Shown here in pieces: positions 16,660-25,651 of a stretch of 64,000 bases of DNA. The position numbers were made by a program, and so were the translations under genes. How positions within the stretch are numbered: the first letter of the stretch is position 1; the number at the start of each line of letters is the position of its first letter. The notes below the pieces were generated by a model. The model was not told the DNA's origin. It saw only the letters and a program-made list of their open reading frames with translations, and ran no database searches. The DNA is from Paenibacillus amylolyticus (GTDB lineage: Bacteria > Bacillota > Bacilli > Paenibacillales > Paenibacillaceae), in NCBI RefSeq assembly GCF_001570725.1, contig NZ_BCNV01000004.1, forward strand, positions 1 to 64,000, written 5' to 3'.

Positions 16660-17856
16660 ATGAAACTTTTTTATATTGTCTTGGCGCTTATCCTGGCTTC
16701 ACTGAACTTGAGACCACCCATTACATCCATTTCTCCGCTAATGAGCACCATACAGCATGATCTGGGTTTGAGTGGTATGACCGCCAGTCTGTTAACGACA
16801 CTACCTGTATTATGTATGGGCATATTCGCTCCGTTCTCCGTAAGACTAAGTAGAAGGTGGGGGAACGAAGGTGCCATTGTGCTGGCTTTAATCCTTATTG
16901 GGTTAGGAACGGGACTACGATTATTCGTAGGTGCAACGCCGTTAATGATGTTCACTTCTTTTCTGTCGGGTGTAGGTATTGCACTCACAGGTCCGCTGTT
17001 GTCCAGCTTCATTAAGCAGTATTTTCCTAACCGAGTGGCAGCCATGGTAGGCATCTACTCTACAGCAATGGTGATGGGGGCCAGCATTAGTGTGGGATTA
17101 TCGGTTCCGCTCCAGCATACGCTGGGTGGATCTTGGAGAGGGTCTTTAGCCACATGGGCATTACTCGCAGTTATTGCATTACCGATCTGGTTGAAATTAG
17201 CTTGGTCTGCGCGCACAGAGCGACAATCTGGACAAACTTCAGCTGTCATTCATGCATCACTTCCGGTGAAGAACAGGCGAGCATGGGTGCTGACATTGTT
17301 CTTCGGGCTGATGGCAGCGATCTTCTATTCACTAACCGCTTGGCTAGCACCAGCGATTCAAAGCCATGGATATAGCCAAGAGACTGCTGGCAACATCCAA
17401 ACGTTATTTACATTGATATCGCTGCCCTCAACGTTATTCATTCCCATGCTTGTACACCGGTACCAAAGACGTGTATTCTGGCTTGTCGGATGTGCATCGT
17501 TAGAGTTGATAGGTGTCCTGATGCTGAATCTCTCTGTCAGCCCGTGGCTCGCGGCGATCCCGCTCGGTATTGGTGCAGGTGGACTGTTCCCGATTGCACT
17601 GATGTTGCCGATCGATGAGACAAGCAATGCACAGGAAGCTAGTAGCTGGTCTGCTATGACTCAATCCGGTGGCTATATCTTGGGAGCACTGGGGCCGCTT
17701 GCGATTGGTTGGCTCCACGATCTGACAGGCAGCTTCGTGCAAGCATTCTATGGTTTGGCTATCATCATCGTACTGCAGATTATCGTTCAATTCGCTATTG
17801 GTAATAAGAAAAAATTAAAAGTAGTTGACCATGAACAGGAGTTCAAAGGCATGTAA
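16660..17856 (+). CDS. MFS transporter of the CynX/NimT type
   Basis: A 398-residue membrane protein with about 12 transmembrane helices. The start LFYIVLALILASLNLRPPIT and the following SISPLMSTIQHDLGLS match the CynX/NimT subgroup of major facilitator proteins (cyanate or nitroimidazole transport relatives). An MFS loop motif is visible at about 60-70 (SVRLSRRWGNEGA). The substrate is unknown; export of a small toxic compound would fit the neighbouring LysR and VOC genes. ATGAGGTGATCCATA precedes ATG. It is divergent from the LysR gene, whose product probably controls it. Confidence 0.85.
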   Translation: MKLFYIVLALILASLNLRPPITSISPLMSTIQHDLGLSGMTASLLTTLPVLCMGIFAPFSVRLSRRWGNEGAIVLALILIGLGTGLRLFVGATPLMMFTSFLSGVGIALTGPLLSSFIKQYFPNRVAAMVGIYSTAMVMGASISVGLSVPLQHTLGGSWRGSLATWALLAVIALPIWLKLAWSARTERQSGQTSAVIHASLPVKNRRAWVLTLFFGLMAAIFYSLTAWLAPAIQSHGYSQETAGNIQTLFTLISLPSTLFIPMLVHRYQRRVFWLVGCASLELIGVLMLNLSVSPWLAAIPLGIGAGGLFPIALMLPIDETSNAQEASSWSAMTQSGGYILGALGPLAIGWLHDLTGSFVQAFYGLAIIIVLQIIVQFAIGNKKKLKVVDHEQEFKGM

Positions 17857-17882
17857 AGTAAATGGATATAGAGATATGATCT

Positions 17883-18914
17883 TTATACATGATCTAACAA
17901 GTCCATATAGTACTGCCGCAATGATTCTTTTAACGTGTCCGGTTCCATGATCTTAATGGATTTACCGAATCCTGCGAGGTACCGAGTAATGAAATCAAGC
18001 TCATGAGGTTCATACGAACCGACAAGAAGCCTTTGTGCCGGCTCACTGCCCGATTCGTTGACGTGCGTAATCTGCATGGATGGAAAATGTTCTTGCTGGA
18101 AAAGTTCAACCCCGGCTTCGTCAATCCGACATTGAAATGAAATAGCATCTTGTGATGGTTCCCATAACGAATGGGTATCCTGTGCTTGAAGTTCAATAAC
18201 ATGAGCCAAAGGTTCAATGTCGGACACTTCAGCCGAAGTGATCCGGTCGCAGCGGAACACACGATACGCCTGCTTATTCAGATCATAAGCCTGGCAATAC
18301 CAGTAGCCTTTCCTGGCATAGAGCGCAATGGGTTGAATGGTACGATTGTTGAAGCTGGATGTGCGAGATGGTGAATCCCATGGTTCAGGATCAGAAAAGT
18401 CGGCAGGAGACGACCGTGTATCTGTAGATCTTCTTTGATCAGGATACGTAATCTGGATCACTATATTTTGCACAGCAGCCAACAACAAAAACTCCAAATG
18501 CACACTATCGCGAATCTGCTCCGTATGACGGAAGGAAACCCGATGTTGGATGTTCTCAATATCCTGTCGTTGCTTGTCGGATAACGCGCTCATAAATTTC
18601 TCATGAATGGTACGGAAAGAAACCTGAAAGGGCAAGCTGGAGAAGCTGCGGAGGGCCTGCATCGCAAAATAAAGGGCATGAAGCTCACCCGTGTTAAACG
18701 AAATGGGAGGTAGCTGCATCTGTTGCAGCAGTCGATATCCGCCGTACCGTCCATATTCCACATAGATGGGTGCACCCAACTCTTCCAATGAAGCGATATC
18801 TCTTAACGCGGTCCGCTTGGAGATTTGGAACTCCTGCATGAGATCTTGCAGGGTGAACTGTTGTTTTTGATTAATGAAACGTAGCATCTGGTTCATGCGT
18901 TCGGATTTTTTCAT
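17883..18914 (-). CDS. HTH and WYL domain transcriptional regulator (YafY type)
   Basis: A 343-residue regulator. The N-terminal winged HTH (about 1-60: MKKSERMNQMLRFINQKQQF, then LMQEFQISKRTALRDIASLE) is followed by a linker and a WYL ligand-sensing domain at about 135-250 (IVIQITYPDQR and QPIALYARKGYWYCQAYDLN), plus a C-terminal WCX-type extension. WYL proteins bind nucleic acids or small ligands. The start at 18914 follows AAGAGGGTTCGAT; upstream in-frame residues are not conserved-looking. It is divergent from a PhnB-like VOC gene, with a perfect 7-bp palindrome in between. Confidence 0.88.
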   Translation of the reverse strand: MKKSERMNQMLRFINQKQQFTLQDLMQEFQISKRTALRDIASLEELGAPIYVEYGRYGGYRLLQQMQLPPISFNTGELHALYFAMQALRSFSSLPFQVSFRTIHEKFMSALSDKQRQDIENIQHRVSFRHTEQIRDSVHLEFLLLAAVQNIVIQITYPDQRRSTDTRSSPADFSDPEPWDSPSRTSSFNNRTIQPIALYARKGYWYCQAYDLNKQAYRVFRCDRITSAEVSDIEPLAHVIELQAQDTHSLWEPSQDAISFQCRIDEAGVELFQQEHFPSMQITHVNESGSEPAQRLLVGSYEPHELDFITRYLAGFGKSIKIMEPDTLKESLRQYYMDLLDHV

Positions 18915-18930
18915 ATCGAACCCTCTTAAT

Positions 18931-18949
18931 GGTGCCATGAGTTGGCACC
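18931..18949. promoter_or_regulatory. Candidate WYL-regulator operator
   Basis: GGTGCCA-TGAGT-TGGCACC is a perfect inverted repeat located 17 bases before the regulator start and 53 bases before the divergent VOC gene. The operator role is inferred. Confidence 0.5.
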
Positions 18950-19001
18950 TTTCGTTGTTATAGTGATAAGTGTAATCCAATAGGAACAAGGAGGCAATCT
19001 A

Positions 19002-19445
19002 ATGAATTTTGAAGTGATACCATTTTTGTCGATGAACGGTGATGCGGCGGCAGCCATTGCTTTTTATGAGGAGTTTCTGGGCGCCAAGGTGATATTCAAG
19101 AAAAGTTATAAAGAGATGAAGGAGATGAACCCAGGCTTCGAGTACCCTGCCGGACAAGATGAGTATATTACACATTCGGTGCTGGAGATTGGGGTTAACA
19201 AGATCATGATTGCGGAAGAAGCAATGGACACAGAGAGAGCGTGGCAGCTCGGAAACAGCACGTCATTATGTATTCAATCTAAGGATAAAGCTACAATCGA
19301 TCAACTGTATCATTCTTTGGTGCAACATGAGGGTGTGAAAGTACTGGTACCTTACGAGCAAAATGAATTCAGCCCAGGATACGGCATTGTGCGTGATCCG
19401 TATGGCATCGCGATTCAGCTGTGTGTGACGGTGCATGATTTTTAG
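19002..19445 (+). CDS. PhnB/YjdN-like VOC family protein
   Basis: A 147-residue single-module vicinal-oxygen-chelate protein of the PhnB-like subgroup. The start FEVIPFLSMNGDAAAAIAFY (the family's IPYLxFNGxAxEAIxFY pattern) and the end GYGIVRDPYGIAIQL are diagnostic. Enzymatic function is not established for this subgroup. CAAGGAGGCAATCTA precedes ATG. It is divergent from the WYL regulator, a pairing common in Bacillales, and is probably its target. Confidence 0.88.
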   Translation: MNFEVIPFLSMNGDAAAAIAFYEEFLGAKVIFKKSYKEMKEMNPGFEYPAGQDEYITHSVLEIGVNKIMIAEEAMDTERAWQLGNSTSLCIQSKDKATIDQLYHSLVQHEGVKVLVPYEQNEFSPGYGIVRDPYGIAIQLCVTVHDF

Positions 19446-19598
19446 AATGAGGTGAGGAGCCGTTTCATTCATTTATGTTTCAAGTGAACATTCATCACTA
19501 AAGCTTCACTTCAGTAGCCCCATAGATTAGGTATAATCTACAGTAGAGGTTTGGACAACAGAGCAGGATGTCTGAGCAGAGAGGGGCTGGGGGTTGAA

Positions 19599-20192
19599 GT
19601 GAGAAAACAAGGAGCTATTGGCAAAGAGAGCAGGCTTCGTCTCCTGGAGGCAGCAGCAGAGGAATTTGCATTAAGTGGGTTCTACCAGACAAAAATAAGT
19701 TCAATTGTTGCTCGGGCCGGGTTAACACAACCTGCATTCTATCTGTACTTTGAGAGCAAAGAAGCTGCTTTTGCAGAGCTAGTGGCAGATTTTCGCAATG
19801 GCCTCAGTCAAGCAGTGCGCGATAGTCATATCGGGCCGGGAAAGAATAGGGAGGACCTTAAGGAAGCGGTCGTGGCATCGTTGGAGCAGATCTACCGATT
19901 CCTCGGACGGAATCCGGCATTGACCCGAATTGGATTGTATCTGTCCCCGGCGTCCGTGGGCATCAAGGCTGAGATTGCCAGGCTCATGGAACAGAATCTG
20001 ATTGAAGAACAGCAAGCCGGATATTATCGGCAGGATCTTGATGCGATTTTCTTTGCGGAATGTCTGCTGGCCATTATTGAACGGTTAACGCTGATTAAGC
20101 TGTTGCCGGGTCACGAAACGCCTTCCCAGTTGGCACGGCAGACACAGGATCTCTTTTTCTACGGCATATTGGACATGCAGCAGCGAAGCTAA
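19599..20192 (+). CDS. TetR/AcrR family transcriptional regulator
   Basis: A 197-residue repressor-type protein. The HTH lies at about 10-55 (RLRLLEAAAEEFALSGFYQT, then KISSIVARAGLTQPAFYLYF with ESKEAAFAELV), followed by an all-helical ligand domain. The ligand is unknown. The GTG start at 19599 has GAGGGGCTGGGGGTTGAA upstream; a TTG at 19551 would leave almost no leader after the TATAAT-like -10 at 19532. It converges on the ene-reductase gene at 20254, so regulation of that gene would have to act in trans. Confidence 0.85.
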   Translation: MRKQGAIGKESRLRLLEAAAEEFALSGFYQTKISSIVARAGLTQPAFYLYFESKEAAFAELVADFRNGLSQAVRDSHIGPGKNREDLKEAVVASLEQIYRFLGRNPALTRIGLYLSPASVGIKAEIARLMEQNLIEEQQAGYYRQDLDAIFFAECLLAIIERLTLIKLLPGHETPSQLARQTQDLFFYGILDMQQRS

Positions 20193-20206
20193 ATGAGTTC
20201 AATAGG

Positions 20207-20241
20207 AAGAGCCAGACCCGGATAACCGGAGTCTGGCTCTT
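20207..20241. terminator. Shared hairpin between convergent TetR and ene-reductase genes
   Basis: AAGAGCCAGAC and GTCTGGCTCTT form an 11-bp stem with inner CCGG/CCGG pairing. T-runs are short on both sides, so efficiency is uncertain. Confidence 0.6.
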
Positions 20242-20253
20242 CTTGAATACGGG

Positions 20254-22197
20254 CTAAATGGCGCTCGCCGCGTAAAAGCCGGAACGAACGGCAGTACCTA
20301 CTTTGCCAATCTTCACACAATCGCCCATGAGGCTGGTCTTGGTTCCGAACTTGGCCCGGATCAGCTCAGCGATCGTTGTATTTTTTCTCATTCCAAAGGC
20401 GTTAATGATGGTATCCGCTTCAATGAACACTTTGGAACCATCAGCTTTCTCTGCTTGTAAACCATTGGCCTCAAAGGAGAGGACCTTATGTCCACCGAGA
20501 ATGGTCACTCCGTAGCTATCCAGCATAGGCATCAGGGCTGCACGGTTAATGTACATCACATCTTGCCCCGCTTCCGGGCGCATCTCGATGATGGTGACTT
20601 TTTTGCCTTCCATAGCCAGCTCAAGTCCCAGATCGCAACCTGTTAACCCCCCACCAGTAATGACAATATGTTCGCCGCGTACAAGGTCTTTTTGTAAATG
20701 AGCCTCAATGGCTCCCACGACGTTATCGTTATCAATACCAGGGATTGGAGGCACAAGGGGTATGGCTCCTGCGCCGATGAAAATATGATCAGCGGCTTCC
20801 AGTGCCGGATCATCCGGCTTGATCTCATGATTTAACTTCACTTTCACGTGAAGCTGGGTTAACTGCCGCTCATACCAGCCAATCAGGGCGCGTAACTGGC
20901 CTTTGAATTCCGGTGTGGCTGCACTGGTGACCTGTCCACCGACAGAGGCCTCTTTTTCGTACAGTGTAACTTCATGTCCTTTGAGTGCTGCTACACGTGC
21001 CGCTTCCAGACCGGATGGTCCTGCACCTACAACAACGACCTTCTTGGCAGTCTCCGCCGGATGAATCGCGAAGCGTTTCTCGTTGGCTGCCTGAATGTTG
21101 ACCGCACAGCTGATTTTGGTATTCCGTTCGATGATCCGACCGATGCATTCCTCATTACAACGAATACAAGGACGAATATCCTCCCGCACATTATCCCGCA
21201 GTTTGTTTGGAAGCTCGGCATCGGCAATCAATGCGCGACCAAACATGACGAAGTCCGCGTTCCCGGATTCAATTAGGCGGACAGCACTTTCAGGTGTATG
21301 GCTTCCCGAGTTCAAAATAGGAATGTCCACAACCTGACGAGCAGGCTCACACATATACTCCATACAAGCATCACCCAAGTAAGCTGGCGGGAAAATGTAA
21401 TCGATTCTTTCGTAGGAGCCTGCATCGATATCAACGGCATCTACGCCAGCACGTTCAAGAATCTGCAACATCTCCAGACTGTCCTCAACTGTACGTCCGC
21501 CTTCAAAGCGATGATCCAGTGCCAAACGGAACAAAATGGGAATGTCCGGACCTACAGCTTGGCGGATCGCCTGTACAATTTCTATGGCAAATCGCATCCG
21601 TTTCTCTGTCGTGCCGCCATACTCATCTTCACGCTTGTTCCAGATCGGCGACATAAACTGATCGATGAGATAACCGGCATGGGCATGAATTTCGATCCCA
21701 TCAAAGCCCGCCCGTTTCAATCTGGCTGCCGAATCGGCGAATTGCTCCATAATGGTCTGTATTTCTTCCACCGTAAGTGGATGGCACAGTACTTCCGGAT
21801 TATAGGTGGCGGGGATGGCCGAAGCCGATACGGGAGGTTTCCCCGAACGGTATGGTAGCGCATTGCGCCCAGTGCCACAGCTGAGCTGAGCGATAATTTT
21901 GGTGCCGTAATGTTGAACTGCATCGACGAGATCCGTGAGCAACGGAATGACATAATCTTTCTCTACAATGCCTTCCAATACGCCCTGAGCCAGATCTTCG
22001 GTCAAAAATTGTGCCCCAAGGATGATCATACCCGCGCCGCCTTTGGCGCGCTCCTCATAATAATCGATCTCTTCAAGGGAAATGCGACCATCAGGACTGG
22101 CCGAATTGGTTCCCATAGGAGACATGACAATTCGATTCTTCACTTCCATTTTTCCGATGCGGAAGGGGGTGAACAGCTTTTCATAAGGATGATTCAT
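20254..22197 (-). CDS. NADH:flavin oxidoreductase / 2,4-dienoyl-CoA reductase family enzyme
   Basis: A 647-residue flavo-iron-sulfur enzyme. Residues 1-330 form an FMN-binding old-yellow-enzyme barrel (PFRIGKMEVKNRIVMSPMGT at the start, GFDGIEIHAHAGYLIDQFMS in the active-site strand). The 4Fe-4S cluster site is CIRCNEECIG with a further Cys in KISCAVN. The C-terminal half is a FAD/NAD(P) module (KKVVVVGAGPSGLEAARVAA, then IVITGGGLTGCDLGLELAME). The layout matches FadH, BaiCD/BaiH and trimethylamine dehydrogenase relatives that reduce enoyl or dienoyl groups; the substrate is unknown. ACAGGAGGACACACAC precedes ATG. It stands alone. A CRP/FNR-like box lies about 130 bases upstream. Confidence 0.9.
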   Translation of the reverse strand: MNHPYEKLFTPFRIGKMEVKNRIVMSPMGTNSASPDGRISLEEIDYYEERAKGGAGMIILGAQFLTEDLAQGVLEGIVEKDYVIPLLTDLVDAVQHYGTKIIAQLSCGTGRNALPYRSGKPPVSASAIPATYNPEVLCHPLTVEEIQTIMEQFADSAARLKRAGFDGIEIHAHAGYLIDQFMSPIWNKREDEYGGTTEKRMRFAIEIVQAIRQAVGPDIPILFRLALDHRFEGGRTVEDSLEMLQILERAGVDAVDIDAGSYERIDYIFPPAYLGDACMEYMCEPARQVVDIPILNSGSHTPESAVRLIESGNADFVMFGRALIADAELPNKLRDNVREDIRPCIRCNEECIGRIIERNTKISCAVNIQAANEKRFAIHPAETAKKVVVVGAGPSGLEAARVAALKGHEVTLYEKEASVGGQVTSAATPEFKGQLRALIGWYERQLTQLHVKVKLNHEIKPDDPALEAADHIFIGAGAIPLVPPIPGIDNDNVVGAIEAHLQKDLVRGEHIVITGGGLTGCDLGLELAMEGKKVTIIEMRPEAGQDVMYINRAALMPMLDSYGVTILGGHKVLSFEANGLQAEKADGSKVFIEADTIINAFGMRKNTTIAELIRAKFGTKTSLMGDCVKIGKVGTAVRSGFYAASAI

Positions 22198-22546
22198 GTG
22201 TGTGTCCTCCTGTTGTTAGTAAGTGTTGGATGAATTGAATAGATAGAAATATTGGATAGAAGCACAGGTTACTCTTGAGTAATATAAGTGATAAACCCAT
22301 CGTAAACGTTCAGCAATAAATTATAAGTGAAAAAAATCACAATCAATTCATGTTATCTACATTTCTGGATCAGAGTATAGGTTACGAATCATTTGGAATA
22401 ACAGAGGGACTTGCTCTGGCGATGCAATACAAAAGTGTATGCTCCTATGCTTTGTGTTACGATACGTACATGTAGGCAGCGATCGGAAGGTTGTTCTGTC
22501 ATCACATGATTAATCACAGGTACGTTTTACGGATGGGGATAAGCTA
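22198..22546. other. Divergent promoter region between ene-reductase and hybrid kinase
   Basis: No gene is visible. The notable element is AGTGA-N6-TCACA at 22326-22341. The rest is AT-rich, without a clear consensus promoter. Confidence 0.4.
22326..22341. promoter_or_regulatory. Candidate CRP/FNR-type binding site
   Basis: AGTGA-AAAAAA-TCACA matches the Bacillus Fnr consensus TGTGA-N6-TCACA at all but one position. It lies about 130 bases upstream of the ene-reductase start and 205 upstream of the kinase start. Confidence 0.4.
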
Positions 22547-25500
22547 TTGAGTCGCACACGTTTTATTACATTTATTATTGGTGTCGTTGCCTTGTTTATC
22601 GCACTGAATGTGCTCTCTTTTCTGGAGGATGAGCATGCTCCGAAGGCGCATGAAGGGGTACTGGATCTGCGTCAGGTCGGAGGTTTGAAAAAGGGTGATA
22701 TCGCCCTTAATGGAGAGTGGCTGTTTTATCCGGGGCAGTTACTGGATGGAACAGAGGAGACGAGGGCTCACGAATATATCGCTACCGTTCCTGGCAATTG
22801 GCAGTCGGCCATTGAACCTTATCTTCACCAGGGTGCGTTCGGGTATGGGACGTATCGTTTGAAAATATTGCTGGATGCCGAAGGAGAATCTGCACAGCAG
22901 ATTGCCTTGCGTGTTCCCTTAATTCGTACAGCCCACACGTTGTTTGTTAACGGGGTACATATTGGTTCGAACGGAGTTGTCTCGACAAGCGCTGGACAAT
23001 ATAGCCCCCAAGTAGAGCCCTATATCTCACATACAGAGATAAGCGGTACCGAAGTGAATATTGATGTGCAGGTAGCCAACTATGATTTTGTGAATAGCGG
23101 GGGAATGATTGAACCCATTCACATCGGCAGTATGGATGCTATATACCAATCGCAGCAGAGGAATGTAGCTTTTGAATTTGGCATTCTGGTTGTATTTGGT
23201 TTTCTGAGTATGATTTTTGGATTCATGCATTATCAGTCACCGCGAAGCGGCTGGATCTATATGTCTCTTTTTTTCATTAGCATGATGATCACCAGCTCGT
23301 ATCAGGGAACCAGATTATTATTCTGGCTATGGCCTGACCTTACATATGCTACGGGCTTCATTATATATTTTCTGTCCATAGTCAGTCTCACGTTCTGGAT
23401 GTTTATGTTTGTCGCCTGTCAATTGGAAACGGTGATTAAACGTTGGGTGAGATATGCGGTGTACATCTTCAACGCGGTCTTCATTATCTTGTTATTTGTA
23501 TTGCCAATTGACATGGTGTCACATCTGGTCGGAGTATTGGTGATCCAAAATGTAGCCGTGTATAGCTATTCTTTAGTAATCCTGCTTCGGAGTTTCCGAG
23601 GTGGCGATCCTGTTGCTGGACATCGATTTTTGGCCTTTTTTATATTTGCCGCACATAGCTTGTCCAATCTATTATTGCAGCTCGGTCTCACCCACATGGG
23701 TGACTGGTACTTTATTCAGGTCTTTCTCTTCTCGGGCTTGTTTATCTTGATGTTTGTGCAGCAATTTGTACTGACCTATAGACGTTTGAAGCGCCTATCC
23801 CTTGAAATGAAGCGTGTCGAGCGGTTCAAGAATGAATTCATGGCCAATATTTCAGATCAAATGAAAACTCCACTACAGGCTTTGATTAGTATCGCGGATG
23901 CACGCCTTCAATCGGACCATCACCTTACAGCTGACCAAAGGCAGGACCTGCAATTGCTTACATCGGTGGGCTGGATGATGCGCAGCATGGTGGATGATTT
24001 ACTCGACTTTTCGCAAATTCGTGAGCAGCAAATATATTTGACGATCCGGTCTGTTGATTTCTATGCATTAGTGGATGAAGTGGTGGAACGTGTCCGATAT
24101 ATGGTATATGACCATTCGATAGAAATTACAAGTCATGTGGATAAAACACTGCCACGTGTAGCTGCCGATGAGCAACGCTTGCATCAGATTCTGGCAGGTG
24201 TGCTCCAGCATAGCTTGAAGGTTACCGTTACAGGTACGATCCAGGTTGAAGCTTCAGTAGTGAACGGGATGGTTGAAGTTCGTGTCCATATGCAGGGGGA
24301 CGCCATTTCAATGGAGCAGACCTCGCTTACCCGTGCGTTGTTCGAATCCAGGCTGGATCAGGATCATGCACATATGCATCACAATCCGGATGCTCCAGGG
24401 TTATATCTGGTCAAGGCATTAACGGAATTGCATCATGGAACGGTACATGTACCTGACAGTGCATCTGGAGAAATGGACATCATACTTACGCTACCATTAA
24501 GTGCAGATTCATTCAGAGATGAAACACAAGTTGTATTGTCGCCTATGGTTGAGCAAAAGGCGGCAGTTCAATCGGTTGATAACCATACTCTGAATATATC
24601 AGTGAATCGAAGCAAACGATCTCTATCGAGCATGTACCATATTATGATTGTGGATGATGATGCGCTGAATTTGAATCTTTTGCTGCCTATTCTGAATCTG
24701 GATGATTATCATGTGACTGTGGTGAGAAATCCGGAAGAAATCATGCAGAGCATGCATCCATTGCATGAAATGGACCTAATTATCGTGAACCGAACGCTGT
24801 CTGGCATATCAGGTACCGTCATCTGTGGCAAAATCCGTGAACAGTACACCATGTTTGAGCTGCCCATCCTGTTACTCATTTCTGCGTGGCAAGGGGATCG
24901 CGCTCTGGAAACTGGTCTGGCAGGGGCTAATGATTTTCTGCGCAAACCGGTGGAAGGTTCCGAACTTCGTGTACGTGTACGTACCTTGTTACAGATGAAA
25001 CGTTCAGTTGCTGAACGCATTCGCATGGAGCTGGCCTTTCTACAGGCGCAGATCAAGCCGCATTTTCTGTTCAATACTCTGAATTCCATTGCAGCGCTAA
25101 GCAAAAGCAAACCTGCACAGATGAATGAACTGCTCAATGAATTGGGAAATTATCTGCGGGAAAGCTTCCGATTTGACAACACGAATCCACTGACGCCTTT
25201 TGATCGGGAGTTAAAATTGGTGCAATCCTATCTACATATTGAAAAGGTAAGATTTGATGATTGGCTGGACTTTAAGATTGAAGTGTTGACCTCAACTAAC
25301 TTCCGGGTCCCTCCCCTGACCATTCAACCTTTGGTGGAGAATGCCGTACGGCATGGTATTATGCGACGTGCTGAGGGGGGACGCATTCTGATTCGGGTTA
25401 CGCGGGATGAACAATTCATTCTAATTACGGTGAAGGATGACGGGGTAGGCATGTCGCCGGAAACACTGGAACGGATTATGGAAGGGCCAACGCTTGAAGG

Positions 25501-25651
25501 CGGGATCGGCATCCGGAATATTGAGCGTCGACTCAAACAGCTATTCGGATGGGGACTGCTCATACATAGTTCCCTGGAACAGGGAACCGAGATTCAAGTC
25601 CGGCTTCCAATAGAAAAGGTGGGATTTCATGAAAGCGATACTGGTGGATGA
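22547..25651 (+). CDS. Membrane hybrid sensor kinase with degenerate central modules
   Basis: A 1034-residue sensor. In order: an N-terminal signal/anchor helix; a 7TMR-DISMED2-like jelly-roll sensor outside the cell (about 35-185); seven transmembrane helices (about 200-405); a HisKA/HATPase-like module (about 420-660); a receiver-like domain (about 695-815); and a LytS/YesM-type kinase (about 820-1025). The first kinase has SDQMKTPL where SHELRTPL is usual, so Asp437 replaces the phosphorylated His, and its N-box and G-boxes are poor. The receiver has DLIIVN, so Asn748 replaces the phosphorylated Asp. The last kinase is intact: QIKPHFLFNTLN (His839), VENAVRHG (Asn932), DDGVGM, GIGIRNIERRL. 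The start is TTG at 22547 after GGGGATAAGC. It overlaps its response regulator by 23 bases. Confidence 0.9.
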   Translation: MSRTRFITFIIGVVALFIALNVLSFLEDEHAPKAHEGVLDLRQVGGLKKGDIALNGEWLFYPGQLLDGTEETRAHEYIATVPGNWQSAIEPYLHQGAFGYGTYRLKILLDAEGESAQQIALRVPLIRTAHTLFVNGVHIGSNGVVSTSAGQYSPQVEPYISHTEISGTEVNIDVQVANYDFVNSGGMIEPIHIGSMDAIYQSQQRNVAFEFGILVVFGFLSMIFGFMHYQSPRSGWIYMSLFFISMMITSSYQGTRLLFWLWPDLTYATGFIIYFLSIVSLTFWMFMFVACQLETVIKRWVRYAVYIFNAVFIILLFVLPIDMVSHLVGVLVIQNVAVYSYSLVILLRSFRGGDPVAGHRFLAFFIFAAHSLSNLLLQLGLTHMGDWYFIQVFLFSGLFILMFVQQFVLTYRRLKRLSLEMKRVERFKNEFMANISDQMKTPLQALISIADARLQSDHHLTADQRQDLQLLTSVGWMMRSMVDDLLDFSQIREQQIYLTIRSVDFYALVDEVVERVRYMVYDHSIEITSHVDKTLPRVAADEQRLHQILAGVLQHSLKVTVTGTIQVEASVVNGMVEVRVHMQGDAISMEQTSLTRALFESRLDQDHAHMHHNPDAPGLYLVKALTELHHGTVHVPDSASGEMDIILTLPLSADSFRDETQVVLSPMVEQKAAVQSVDNHTLNISVNRSKRSLSSMYHIMIVDDDALNLNLLLPILNLDDYHVTVVRNPEEIMQSMHPLHEMDLIIVNRTLSGISGTVICGKIREQYTMFELPILLLISAWQGDRALETGLAGANDFLRKPVEGSELRVRVRTLLQMKRSVAERIRMELAFLQAQIKPHFLFNTLNSIAALSKSKPAQMNELLNELGNYLRESFRFDNTNPLTPFDRELKLVQSYLHIEKVRFDDWLDFKIEVLTSTNFRVPPLTIQPLVENAVRHGIMRRAEGGRILIRVTRDEQFILITVKDDGVGMSPETLERIMEGPTLEGGIGIRNIERRLKQLFGWGLLIHSSLEQGTEIQVRLPIEKVGFHESDTGG

